From Cryptomeria japonica (Eukaryota > Streptophyta > Pinopsida > Cupressales > Cupressaceae), in assembly GCF_030272615.1 (NCBI RefSeq), contig NC_081406.1:140896361-140960360 (forward strand): a stretch of 64,000 bases of DNA. Reading direction: 5' to 3'. Both the position numbers and the translations under genes were made by a program. A model generated the notes under the pieces. It did no database searches, was not told the origin of the DNA, and saw nothing but the letters and a program-made list of their open reading frames with translations. Shown in pieces: positions 35,843 to 47,699 of the stretch (position 1 is the first letter of the stretch; each line of letters starts with the position of its first letter).

Positions 35843-38700
35843 GATGTTTTCAGTTGGTTGAAAACCAGGAGTCACAGGAGAAGGAGAGAATTCAATTATT
35901 GGGCTAGTAGGAGGGGGTCTAGCAGGAGAAGAGGAAATCATCAAATTGGAAGACTCACCCTTTTGATGTTGTCCTCCCAACTGACTCTTCAATTCTAAAA
36001 TGGTGTTGTCCTTACGAGCTATCTCAAGATTGGCTTCATTGTAGGCTTTTAGCACTACCTCTAACTTCACCCCAAGATCAACTTTCTCTTTAGCTTCTTT
36101 CTCATCCACTGCCACACTCAACTTAGCAGATTCTAGAGTTGTGCTAGCAGCTTCTACCACCCCTATATCCTTAACTCTTTTTACAATCATAACTCCTGAA
36201 TAGCCAGATTTCAAGGAGTATTTCCTCCCTTTTCTTTCTTCCCTCTTTAATGACCACATAACAAGGGCAACATGGTCATTACTGTATGTTATCCCTTCCA
36301 TAGGCTTGGTTTCTTTTCTAACTACATCAAAAAGCAAGGCATCAACAATGTCCCATTTAGGAAGAATCAAAACTCCAGCATCCGCAATCAATTTTCTCCC
36401 TTGCTCAGGCGTAATTGCCTCAAATTCTCTTAGCATTTCTTGCTTTATTTCTGCTTCAATAGAAGATGCATCTTTGTGGGTTTGTTTAACTTTCCCCTTT
36501 TCACACCTTTCTTTGAACTGCCCAATATGTTTTCTCCAAACAAATTGTAAAAATGCTCCTATTTTAACAAAGCTATTATCCACCAAAAATTCATCACTGG
36601 CCTGCTTAATGATAGGGTCTAGTTCTTTGCTTGCAAACTCTTCAACAGTCAGGTCCATTTTTGCACCTATTGGCTCTTCTGGCACTCCTTATTGTAGTTC
36701 TTCATATGTGCATGCTATCTCTCCAAGGATTCCTAATTGCAATAATTATTTAGCTACTACATGCTCATCTCCTATGAGTAATGGAGATTGAGAAGGAGAA
36801 TACAAGGACTCACTTGACTATGTTTCTTTTCCTAACCTTTACCTTTTTTGGGAGGCTTGTGATTCAGTAGCATCCTCTATTGACCTTTTTAATTTTGAGG
36901 TGGAGGGCTTATGTTTCCTAGGCATCACTACATTATACCCTGATCTTTTATACATCACATACTCACCCGAGGGAACCACCTTGGCAAAAGCGAGCTTAGC
37001 TAAAACAAGTTTATCTTTCTCAGGGTCTTCTTTTATTACAACGTCCTTCTTCTCATTTAAGGCCTAAATTGCATCCTCAAAATAAACCACCAAAAACTTA
37101 ATCTTCTCTTCAAAAGGGTGAAAACTGCCCAAAGGATCATAGTTCTTGTCAAAATGTTGGACAAAATCAAGGGTCTTCTTGAATGCCAACCATTTTTATT
37201 TTCTTACTTCTTTCTCATCCAAGTTGAATTCATTCCTTATTAGGTCTTCACGAAAGTGAAATTAATGAACTCTACCTCCACACCTAACTTTCTTCTTGAA
37301 CATGTCGTTAAAGAAGTCCTCTGGATCAACAAACCTAGCAGCTGCAGTTGATAACCTGTATGGTTGAAGAAAACTCTCAAAATGTAACTAGCCACCCTTG
37401 GTGATCACAAACTAATGTGCCATAGTGATTGTTGGGAAAATTTTCCCCCTTCCTTTGTTTGTTAACTCTGCTTCTTGTAGGCCTCCAATTTGCCTCAAAA
37501 TCTTAGCAATGCCTATCTTCAAAGGGACCTGGTAAGGAAGCAGATATGGGGCCCCCCTAAAACCATATACTCTGAAAATGGTAGAAACTAGGTACAAGAT
37601 TATATCACCTCAGTTGTGCACAATCTTAATATTTTCAGAAAACTCCTTGGGTTTAAGGAATTCAAGGAGGGCCTTAGGAATCCTAGGGTTCTCTTGGCAT
37701 AAAAGGATTCTAAGCCTAGAAGCAAAGCATTTATCAAATTTCAAGTAACTTGCATCCTCTCTATCCCAGAACAAGTTTGTACTCCATAGCTGAACATGCA
37801 TATCTTCTCCATCCTTCTCCCTTAATAGGCCCATGCTATTTGCAAAATATTTAGTACCTGTAAACAAGAACATGTGCATCAACAAGGAGTACCAGCCAAA
37901 AGGTCTATCTACCTTAGCATTATTTATCCCAATTAGGCCTCGATGAATGGAATCTATAAGGTAGGGTGCAAAATCATACATCACTCCTAAAGATGGGTTC
38001 AAAATTTGTGCCATCATAAGCATATAATGGGTTGGCATGGCACTATCTGCATCTTCCCCAAGGATTTGACATAAAGACCAGTATATACCCTTAGCCCTTA
38101 AAGTAAAGAAATTCAAAGGGAAAGGCTCCATTGTGCTAGGGCCTACCAATGTTAATCCTCCTATCTTTGCAAATAATTCTTTCAATGACCCACTCCTAAG
38201 GTGATCCCTTTGTGCATCATAGACCTTCTTAAGCATCTCAAAATCAATGGGCTCCAAGTAATTTGAGACCTCACTCAACCAGAAAACTTCTCTGAATTCG
38301 TCATCATTGATTTCATTTAAGGTCTCCCCATTTGCATTTCTCATAGTCTTAGTGATAGGGTCATATTTTTTGGCAATTTGGGTTAGCAGATCAATGTCCA
38401 TGAATACTTCAGGGACCACAAGTTTTCCAACATCTAGCTCCCATATACTGTTTATAGGAGCAGGTGAATTTCGCTGACCAAATCCAACTCTGAACAAACC
38501 TAAACTTGTCATACCTATCTAAGCAATCTCTCAGCCAATACCCCTTATCGTACAAACCATTGCCAATCCTCAGGAAAAGAGATTTAGCCACAAGTTCTTT
38601 TATCTTGGTTGTACTATTGGTAGATTGAGCCATTTGTTCTAAAAAGTCATCACATATAGCCCTTTCTTGATAATCTACCTTTCCCTTGAATTCCCTTCAT
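35843..38700 (-). pseudogene. N-terminal three quarters of the old X ORF
   Basis: Minus-strand frames 38633-38409, 38512-37610, 37597-37412 and 36685-35843 together give the same order as the young copy. They show NSIWELDVGKLVVPEVFMD, FREVFWLSEVSNYLEP, YWSLCQILGEDADSAMPTHY, WYSLLMHMFLFTG, FRVYGFRGAPYLLPYQVPLK, VEEFASKELDP, then a region ending SPSPVTPGFQPTE. It stops where young X is inserted and resumes at 29840. Stops and shifts exist near 38470, 37605 and 36690-37400. Conservation of long collinear segments suggests that the common ancestor was a functional protein. Confidence 0.65.
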
Positions 38701-39939
38701 GGTTCCATCTTAAAACTATCCTTACTTCAATTGCTATTCAAAAAAAATCTTTTGAATTTCAAGAACCAAATAACACCACACAAATAGGAACGCCACACAA
38801 ACAAGAGTTGCAAAACACAGTCACAAAAAAAACTTACTTGTTGCCTGAGAAATCGCAGCCCGCACACCTGTTCTCTACAAATCTCTTTGAATGCCCTTTT
38901 GCAATTTTAAATTCTAAAACAATGGCTTATGAAGGGATTATAATCACAACTGAGCATTAATTAGTGTCAATAAAGCCACACACTTCTACAATTAATCCTT
39001 TTGAAATTTCAAATTTTGGCTCCAATTGACCAGAAAGGCTTCTTCTGAGTAATTCTCTTTTAGTCGTTGATCTGCCATGAATAAAAGTCGAGCACTTTAC
39101 CATTGCAAATCAGTAACAACCTTCAAATCATGCAGAACTAGCTCGCTCATTAACCATATTAACTTTCAAAGTGGGCCCATCACTTAATAACTCACCTGCT
39201 CTTTTTCACTGATCCACAAAGGTTAAAGTTAGAGCATCTCCTCTTTGTGGTACAACAACAGTCATCGATATTTCTCTAACTTGCTAGCTCTTTAACACAC
39301 CTGGGCCATCCACTTCTGGTCAGGCCCACCATTCAGTCGCTAATCCACAATGAATAGAAATCAAGCACTTTCCCACTGCGGTTCAGCGATAACCATTGGA
39401 TTACAAGTCAATCCCTCAATCTTTAGGGTCCTTGGTTACTTAACCGTTGCCACTACACCATTTGCACTAACTATCTGCCTTAACTGCCTGCCTCAGCCCA
39501 CTACTAGTGGTTTGTCTTTGATTTGCAAAGAATAAACGTTGTGCACTTTCCCATTGCGGTATAGTGACAGCCGTCGATCTGAAGAAACTTATCCGGCCTT
39601 TAAGAACCCCGATAGATACAAAGGAAAAGACCTAGGACTTAAGGAAATTTGTGAAATATTTCAAATTTAATTTAAAACCTGCTTAAGCCTAAACTTAAAA
39701 TGACCCCTTTTCAACGATGCAATGACCCTTCCACTTAAGTGGAAAAAGCAATGAGCCAAAAAAAAAAAAAAAGACATGGAGACATTACAACACAAAGGTT
39801 TATCCTTCAAATGGTTTCGAAATTGTAAAAACTCTGAACCCTTAGAACCATAAACTCGCAGACAAAGATCAAATTTTGTGAATTTTGACAGAATTTCAAG
39901 GATAAAAGGCAAGACTTGCAACACATTTAAAACACTGAT
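38701..39939 (-). other. Leader region of old X
   Basis: The reverse complement aligns with 29841-31336 of young X. Shared landmarks are the cacttaagtggaagggtc segment with a following AAGGGGTC (39700-39745 here, 30000-30050 in young X), the hairpin units, a TTGGAGCC word, and a conserved CAACAAGTAAGTTT near 38830-38845 (31228-31240 in young X). The last contains a plausible 5' splice-site-like AAGTAAGT. No separate gene is supported here. Confidence 0.55.
39065..39575 (-). repeat. Hairpin units upstream of the old X ORF
   Basis: Four units in the equivalent leader position have loop text matching the young array (minus strand GCAATGGGAAAGTGCACAAC versus GCAATGCGAAGGTGCATGAA). Arms include CCACAAAG/CTTTGTGG (39211-39264) and near-palindromic arms around 39070-39115, 39345-39395 and 39505-39560. 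The arm sequences differ from those of young X while pairing is partly kept. Confidence 0.6.
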
Positions 39940-42753
39940 AAAAGGAGAAACATTATTTTAATGATGAGCAATAAGTTGACATTCCTCAACTTTGGTGGAG
40001 ATTGAATATACAACTATACCTGCACCACTTGTCCAAGTTTGCAAGGCTAGGGTAGTGTAGAATCCATGAGATAGATGAACATGATGAGATGCAATGCTTG
40101 ACATACCTATCAAGGATGGAATCGACGATGCTAGGTAAGATCTTCTTTTGGGATGTCCCCAAGCCAGAAGTAGAAGAAATCAATTTCAATGTCCCAGAGA
40201 GAAAGGATCCACTTTTGAGCTTTTTATGTATGATTGAAAGTTAGCTTATCTTGAATGGTGAAATGCGCTTAGAAAAAATATTGCTACCGTTGTGGTGTAA
40301 GATTCATAATGCACCCCACTCTGAATTTACTTGCTCATTGTGCAAAATGGCTATCAACCAAGTTAGATATAAATTTTGAATTCCATCCTTATCCGAAGAA
40401 GCATGTATCGCAAACAAATATTAGAGTGCACACCTTGCAGTTGAATTTAGAAGAACATATGAACAAGATATTGCTACACCATCGAATAGTGAAGGAAGGT
40501 AGTTACATGTTGATGATACAAAATCACCTAATGATTAATGTATTGTAATGGATATCTCACCATTCCTTGCACCTAAAGAAGAGTACAATGGAATTAAATT
40601 TAAGGAAATGAATGAGAATGCTCAAGTAGTGACAAGTGGGGATCCAAGTGTTGAGAAAGCAATCAAGGAAAAAGATAACTCATTCCTTGAGGAATTTTCA
40701 TTCATGCTACAAAAGGATATTATTGAGAATGAATTGTAGGAAGTTTCAAGTAGCACCCTTGAAGAGGACCATCAATTTGACATGTTGAAGGGAGATCTAT
40801 GAATCATCATAAGTGGGCCCAAATATGAACAATTTGAGGGGTGCTCAAAGACGTCATCACCATCACACTATTTGAGGGGGCGCTAAAAGACTTCATGGAA
40901 GAGGCACAAATGGAATCACTGCCAAAAAATCTTCAAGAAAAATAAGTTATGGTGAGTGATGTGATTCATCATCAACTCCAACCTCCCGAGACAATGCTTG
41001 AGGATGAAATACCACCAAATATTGTATTTGATAAACTAGAGGAGATGTTTGAAGCTCAATCTATCAAGAAGTCCCTAATTTTTGACGATAATCTCACAAA
41101 GCTACATAAGGATTCTTGGTTTATGCATAGAGATGAGCAAGATGTCATGATGAAAGTAAATAAAGTTAAGCTATTTGAAGGGGTGCTAAGTTTATTTCAA
41201 GAAGATCTTTGAAGTGAGGATAAACATGTTGTCAATGCTCATGGAATGGTACATCATCAATGGTGACCTCCTAAAGTAGATGATGATCTCACTTTTGACA
41301 ATGCACTAAATGGAGAGAAGACACTTCCATTCAAGCAAGCACTTCCATTCAAGAATGAATGACACTAGGTTTCCTCTTTCCCTACTCTTAGTTTTGAATA
41401 CTATGAATTTAATTATGGAGGGTTAGGAAAAAAAATTGCATTTGGATAGATCATGGACATAAAGAATTGCCTCAATTGATTATCTTACATGAAACCTTTC
41501 CTGAATATGAGAGATGGATGGTGAGAGCTTTCTTTTCCATATTTAAGGATGAATTTGCTCAACTGCAAACCATCACTTTTGCCATGCTCCTATTGAACAT
41601 ACTCAGAAATCATGTAAAGTCATGTGTATTCATCGCTTCTTCGAGTCGTGTTAAGTCTAGGAGTCTTGTATATTTCTTTAGAGTAGGTTTTCCTTTCATA
41701 TGTTTTAGTTAGAGGTCTTATTGAGCCAGGCTGTTAATTTGCCTTTAGTTATTTGACTAATGATTCTTGGGTGGCTCAAGTAGTTAGCTCTTTGGTTTAT
41801 TTAGTTTGTTTTGTTTTGGTTTTCTTTAGTGTGGTTTTCTTTTTATGTTTGTTAGCTTAGTTTTATTTTGGTTTAGTTTAGGTGTCCTAAGTGGGAACCT
41901 TCATTTGTGCCAAAGGCATTTGCATTGTTTACTCATGCACTAGTAAAATTTTAGATCTTACATTTGGTTCATTTCTTAGCTATCTATTCATGAAATGTTT
42001 TGAATCTGAGGTTGTTCCTCTCCAAATTTATCATTTGGCTAGGACTTGTACTTGACTTAGAAGAGAATCACTTTCTATGTCTTGATACCAACATCTTTTG
42101 ATTACTATATCTTTACACAATAAATAAACTCTAAGTCATTATGGTTTTCAGGTGAAGCCTTGATTGGTAAAACATCCAATGTCTAGCTTCAATGCCATTG
42201 TAATAATAAAACCCAAGTGAGCTTCATTTCTTACAAGCCAAAGGAGATGACCAAATAAAATAAGAAAACGCAATATCAAAACAGAGAAAATGAGATGAAA
42301 AAAAAGAAAAATCAAGATAAAAAGAAAAGTAGAATGAAATAAACTATCAAAATTGAGCTATGGGAACATGTGAGTAACTCCATCAGGGCTATAGATGCCC
42401 AACTAGCAATGGAGAAATGTTCATGAGATTACAACGATAACCTCCTTAGGGCTATAGACATGTGATTCGAAACAAGGCTCTATCCAATATGCTTATGAAG
42501 TTTAGATAAATAATGTAGCTAATCATGATGGAACTTGGAAGTTACAATGTTCTTGTCAAGGGGAATGAATACACTTTCACACACATGGGTAATCAAAGAT
42601 GAGGTGCCTTTATTCGATTCGAGATTCTTCTTTCACTTTGAGTACATTTTCTAGTCTTTTGATAGGTTGGGTTGAATTTTTCGGTGGTACTAAGTATGGA
42701 TTGAGTCTTTATCTTTGAAATGCTTAGGAAAATTTATTCAAGGTGGTGCTAGA
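39940..42753 (+). pseudogene. G2 interior, decayed and unrecognised
   Basis: Plus-strand open stretches at 40309-40548, 40548-40739, 40949-41212 and 41467-41712 are Glu/Asp/Lys-rich or short. I see no RT YXDD, no integrase HHCC or DDE, and no protease DTG. They could be the relic of one long reading frame of unknown type; repeated phrases such as FEGVLSLFQEDL and KLFEGVL occur. An A-rich stretch (42250-42350) precedes the 3' LTR. I do not see a clean polypurine tract at 42753 (the flank is aaggtggtgctaga). Confidence 0.4.
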
Positions 42754-43496
42754 TGTTGTGAGGTATTCACAAATCATCCCATCACAAATGGGGACCCCCA
42801 TATTTTTCCTTCTTTCTAGGATAGTGTTAGAGTTCTTTTCTATTAGCCTTTGAACTAGAGGGGTATAGATGGTCAAGAAGCTAGGAGTCAGGTGGATAAC
42901 CCTGTGGGAAGTGTGAAATGAGTGAGTTTTTAAATTCTAAATATCATGAGAGTCAATCATGAGTGAAGAAGGATTTCTACTTAGAGGGTCACTTTAAGTT
43001 CTTTTCTTGAGGAGTAAACTTCACTTCATGTGCATCCCTTGTGGAGTGAACTTCTTGTGCCTCTCCCATAGATAAAATTTATCCTAATACTACATGATGA
43101 GAATTGCATGATGCATCAAAGTTGAGAGACTGAGAAAAAGAGAGAAAAAGTGAGTTAGAGCCTTCACTTCTGGAGCATAATCTCAAGAGTGTACTTCATT
43201 ACCATCACTTTCTGAGATGAATTTCCTTTAAGAGCCTTGTTTGGGTGTGAATTAGAGCATTGGAATGAAGAGAGAAAGGATTATTTTGATTTGATATCAC
43301 ATCAAGTGCTCCTTCGTTAGAGAAAAATTCAATTCATATATCCTTTAATAAGAGATAATTTCACTTTTAAGCCTTCATGAGGTAAATTTGACATGTTTTT
43401 GTAGATACAGACTTGAAAAACCTAAGGATTGAATCAATGAAGTAACAAAGTGATTAAAGAAAAGTTTATTTGAAATTAACCTCATCTCCAAGCCCT

Positions 43497-44105
43497 CATG
43501 AGAAAACTTCAAGAATCAAGGTACATGAGAAAACTTCACAAATCAAGGTACATGAGCGAACTTCAAGAATCAAGGTACATGAAAGAACTTCAAGAATCAA
43601 GGTACATGAGCAAACTTGAAGAATCAAGTTACATGAGCGAACTTCACAAATTAAGGTACATAAGAAAACTTCAAGAATCAAGGTACATGAACGAACTTTA
43701 CAAATCAAGGTACATGAGCGAACTTCAATAATAAAGGTACATGAGCAAACTTCAAGAATCAAAGTACATTAGTGAACTTCAAGAATCAAGGTACATGAGA
43801 GAACTTCATAAATCAAGGTACATGAGCCAATTTCAAGAACCAAGGTACATGAGTGAACTTCAAGAATCAAGGTACATGAGCAAACTTCAATAGTCAAGGT
43901 ACATGAGGAAGTTCAAGAATCAAGGTAAATGAGAGAACTTAAAGAATCAAGGTACATGAGAAAACTTCAAGAATCAAGGTACATGAGTGAACTTGACAAA
44001 TCAAGGTACATGAGAAAACTTCAAGAATCAAGGTACATGAGTGAACTTCAAGAATTAAAGTACATGAGAGAACTTCAAGAATCAAGGTACATGAGAAAAA
44101 TTTAT
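43497..44105 (+). repeat. 27-bp tandem array in the G2 3' LTR (about 22 units)
   Basis: Same unit as at 23965-24225, with about 22 to 23 copies. Variants aagaatc, acaaatc and ataaatc alternate. Several units lose or gain one base (for example near 43905), which breaks the 9-residue frame. The antisense frame 43496-43762 is a shadow of the same array. Confidence 0.9.
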
Positions 44106-44680
44106 GTTCTCAAGGAGATAAGAGAAATTCAAGATTCAAGATAGATGAGAAAACTTCATGAATAGAGAGAGGAGAGAGAACTTCATGTTCTGGCCTACGA
44201 TAAAGAATTTGTCTCATTTACCCAAAATAAGATGCAAAACTCCTAATAGATCATTTCCTTAAATTGATTTTTTGTCTTAACATTATTCAGAGAGAATAAT
44301 TTTGAATGATGAAAGGTAAGCTAGAGGGATACTTCATAAACTAAGGTAGAGGAGTGAACTTCATAAATCCAAGGAGGGGAGCAGACTTCATGTTTGGAGG
44401 TAGGGGAGAGAAATTACTCTTGTGGCCTTCCCTAAGGATAGTTCATTGTGTTTGCATCGATAAATGGTGGAAAGACTCAATGTTGAAACCCATAGAATGA
44501 AGAAAATGAATGAAAGAAAGTTCAAAGATCTCTTCATGAGCAACAAGGTGAGAGTGAAAATTCGTGTGCATCAAGGTGAGAGAGAACTTCAAGTGCCCCT
44601 TTCTTAGAGAGACATCAACTTCAAGTACTCCTTCATGAAGGCAAATTCTCTCTATATGCTCTTATTAAACCTGCAAACCA

Positions 44681-45673
44681 GGGTGAACTCACAATATTGG
44701 TTCCCACTTTTTGACCAACTTTGACACTTAGATGAATATTTTGAAAAAAACCTTCACTTTCTGACACCTATAACTTTTAAACCATTAAGAATTTGAAGAT
44801 GATATAAACTAGTGATTTTTAACATCTTGTTTATAGATTCTAAATATATTTTTTGCAAATTTGTTTGAATAAAAATTTATTGATTTTTCCATCTCCCTCA
44901 AAAAGTAGTTGTTTACAGCAAACAACATTTTTTAAGAGTTATGTGTATCCCAAAACACATAATTTTTTTTCTATAAATGATAAAAACTTAATTCTTTTTA
45001 ATTCTGGTTTGTAACATCAATACACAAGGCATGCACTTGGTTTGATAGTGATATGTTGAATATTTTTTATTTTATTAAGTTTTGAAGTTTGACTAATTAT
45101 AATTTGGATATAGGTGTACATTTGAACACATAACTTGTTCTATATATATCAAAATTCAATTTTCTTTTTTTTGTTAGAAAGAAAACACCAATACGTAGTG
45201 CATAGATATTTTTCAATTTTTTTTTTTAATTAGTTTACTATTTTTCCCAACGCAATGAACAAAGAAGTTCATGGTCAGTGAAAAACCTACATTCAGAAGA
45301 AATAAAATAAAAATATATTAATGAAATTAAATATATTAAAAGTTATACTATTTGGAAAGCTTATAATAAGGACTAAATAAATTTTTTTTAAAATTTTAAA
45401 TGAACAAATTTTACCCCCCAAAAGCTAATGTAAAATTGGTTTTTTATCAGCATTTGATAGATGCAAAGGAGACTCCACTGCAAGTATGATTTAGAAGTAG
45501 AGAGGTTCTATCCAAGACATTTTGATCTAAGAGCCGTTGATTTAACTCTCTTCAATTAGTTACTTCAAATGGGACCTCTTAAAGCTTAAATCATTATATT
45601 TTGTAAAAAATGTATGATTTCAGCAAAAATCAGGACGTACCAAAAAGTGGGAACCAGCTTTGTGAGTTCACCC
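44681..45673. mobile_element. 993-bp non-autonomous DNA transposon with 36-bp terminal inverted repeats
   Basis: The left end GGGTGAACTCACAATATTGG continues TTCCCACTTTTTG. The right end, read on the other strand, gives GGGTGAACTCACAAAGCTGG and the same continuation. The flanks are ACCA on both sides (44677-44680, 45674-45677). The 5' LTR of the same element has an uninterrupted ACCA (24775-24778), a natural empty site. The interior is AT-rich without a frame, so this is MITE-like. Given ambiguity at the joints, the true duplication is 3 or 4 bp; a 3-bp duplication would suit a CACTA- or Harbinger-type superfamily, but the ends match neither. Confidence 0.85.
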
Positions 45674-47383
45674 ACCACATGAAATTACATAATTTATCAA
45701 CTAGGAAATTTTATAGAAGATGTATATATCATGTGTGTTTGATTATTTTTTGTTTTTTTTGTAGGAGATGAAGAAAGAAATCAAGGGGATCACATTGAAA
45801 GATGATTGAAATAAGTCTCTCAAGGTTAAAATGTTAACATCAAGATTAAGATATAAGGAAGATATCCTCAAGTGAACCTTATAAATGAGCACAAGAAAGT
45901 GATTACACAAGAAGCATTTAGTTACACAAAGACATGATCCACAATGGCAACATCATGAAATGTGTCATAGAGAATTAATTCCAAAGTAGGGAAGTAGTTG
46001 TACCATCAAGAATTTGTTCCAAGGAAACATCAATACTTGAAAAATAAGAGGAAGACAAGACCTATAAATTGCACCTCCATGATTGAAGCCCTCAAGAGGA
46101 TAGTTTTAGAAGAGTTAATCAAAGTTAGTAGATCATTATCATCGCTAAGGCAAGATAATGTTGAGTATCAAGAAATATTCCTTCATGATGATCTATCAAG
46201 CCTACAAGTTAAAGATGGATTGCTAGTCATCATCCCAGCCATTATCTCTATCAATCAAAGAAGTTCTACATCAACATGTCTAGATGCAATCTACCTGGCT
46301 CATACATGAAGGCACAAACTTTGAGGTACCTACCCTTGTTATGCATTGGTCTAATATTCTAGAGATGGCATGTGTCAAAGTGTTTCAATTATTTTATTGG
46401 CCAGAATAGAGTTTGTTGTAACAAACCCTAATTATGGTTTTCATTGTAAAATATTGGCCATTGATCTTAAATTGGCTTGAGCCATTGAATTGTATTGAGA
46501 CCATTATAAAAGGCTCAAGCTCCTTATTTTTAAAGGGTTAATAGTTAGTGAGTAAATAGAATAGACAAAACATAAGAATAGTGAATACCAATTAGAATAG
46601 GAGTTAGATTAGGAGAAGACAAAGATTGTATCATTGTTGTAAGGGACAATTAATTTTATTGAAGTTATGGTGAATTTGATTTGTTACTTCAACAACTTGC
46701 ATGGTCTTTACTTCTCAAGTTTCTTTCATGTTGATTATATTGAATGGAAGAAGTTGTTGAATGCATTTGTGTGGAATCCTTTAGTCCATATCACTAACCT
46801 CTTGCTAATTGTAAGTGTTCCTTGTGTGGTCAACTGGAATGATATGAACCTAACCTCAAATTGTTGTGAGTCCATTGTTTATGCATTAACTTGAATGGTT
46901 AGCAATTTTTGATGGTAATGATTTGAACATCTTTGAAATGTCCTTAGAAGATTGCACTGAGCTTGTGTCAAATTATTTAACTTGATGGTGAGACCTTGCC
47001 TAGTAGGATTCCATCTAATCATTCATCCATCTTCTTACATTATAGATCTTAGAGTATAACTCCCCAAACCTTTATCTTTTGCCCTTTTTTTCAATTCAAG
47101 TTAGTATGTAAATAAAGCATCACAAAATTGCAATATTAGACCATCAAGTTCTAGTGATACAAGTATTAGACAATTTAACGTAAGTCCCATTGTGATTCCA
47201 ACATAATCACATCAAACCAACAATCTTATCCATATGACGTGACCCGACATACAAGAACCTCAGACTTGTCTCAACTGGTCCTTAAGCCAATCTTCACCAG
47301 TTGAGAAGATTTTTTGAAGAGACGATAAGATACTTTTGGGTATTTTATTCTATGTTTACAAGTGCGTAAAAAACACATCAACA

Positions 47384-47690
47384 CTTCTGAATCACAAAGC
47401 ATCTGAATTGAGGATACATATGAATGTCCCAAACACTCTGCCAAATTTGCTAGCCAAGATAATGCAATTCCAGAGCAATGCAGAACACAAACTAGAATAT
47501 AAAATAACACGAACAACTAAATATCAACCAAAATACTACACCTCATAACTAAATAAAATCAACATGTGGATCACTGAAACTTCTGTTGAATCAACTAAAT
47601 AGGCATATCTCGGAACCCATTAAGCCACAAAATCTCAACTACAACACATTGGCCAAACCAACTCACTCAATATAAGGCATGTGTTGCCAC
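47384..47690 (-). mobile_element. Minus-strand LTR, part 2 (continuation across G2)
   Basis: Read on the minus strand, GAGTGTTTGGGACATTCATA and the following ATCCTCAATTCAGATG align with 18190-18240 of the plus-strand LTR. This shows that the LTR beginning at 22261 resumes here after G2. The upper boundary is not sharp: similarity to E2 ORF2 begins at about 47690. Short frames here are not genes. Confidence 0.6.
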
Positions 47691-47699
47691 TTCAAGTGA

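Larger units (their letters stand above)
26955..39939 (-). mobile_element. Old X element (two parts, split by young X)
   Basis: On the minus strand it starts ATCAGTGTTTTAAATG (39939 downwards) and ends GATCAATAG (26955). The flanks TAAAGGAG (26947-26954) and AAAAGGAG (39940-39947) form an 8-bp duplication with one mismatch. Its parts are 39939-35843 (hairpin-repeat leader and first three quarters of the ORF) and 29840-26955 (ORF C-terminus and 3' region). Young X (29841-35842) separates them, and a solo LTR (28028-29106) interrupts the second part. No LTR, RT, transposase or clear terminal inverted repeat is seen. Confidence 0.65.
23225..47383 (+). mobile_element. G2: giant long-LTR element with nested insertions
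   Basis: Two direct-repeat LTRs bound it: 23225-26491 (3267 bp) and 42754-47383 (4630 bp, or about 3633 bp without a nested DNA element). Both begin TGTTGT(T/G)AGGTATTC and end ACACATCAACA. Flanks are CTTCC (23220-23224) and CTTCT (47384-47388), a 5-bp duplication with one transition. A PBS-like TTGGTGCTAGAAGGAGGGCC starts at 26495. The interior (26492-26954 plus 39940-42753, about 3.3 kb) has no RT, integrase or protease that I recognise, so it looks like a non-autonomous large derivative. Old X and young X sit in the interior. Confidence 0.75.
42754..47383 (+). mobile_element. 3' LTR of G2
   Basis: Directly repeats the 5' LTR from TGTTGTGAGGTATTCAC to ACATCAACA. The extra length is explained by a 993-bp DNA-element insertion with its duplication (997 bp) and by about 13 additional 27-bp units. 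Frames at 45998-46309 and 46667-46894 have counterparts in the 5' LTR with different breaks, so I do not treat them as genes. Confidence 0.75.

Noticed and set aside
26955-39939. X as a Helitron
   Set aside because: Ends are AG rather than CTRR, there is no hairpin directly before the 3' end, and both copies have target duplications, which Helitrons lack.
43497-44105. CRISPR-like repeat array
   Set aside because: Units are contiguous without unique spacers and lie inside a plant retrotransposon LTR; this is a plain tandem repeat.
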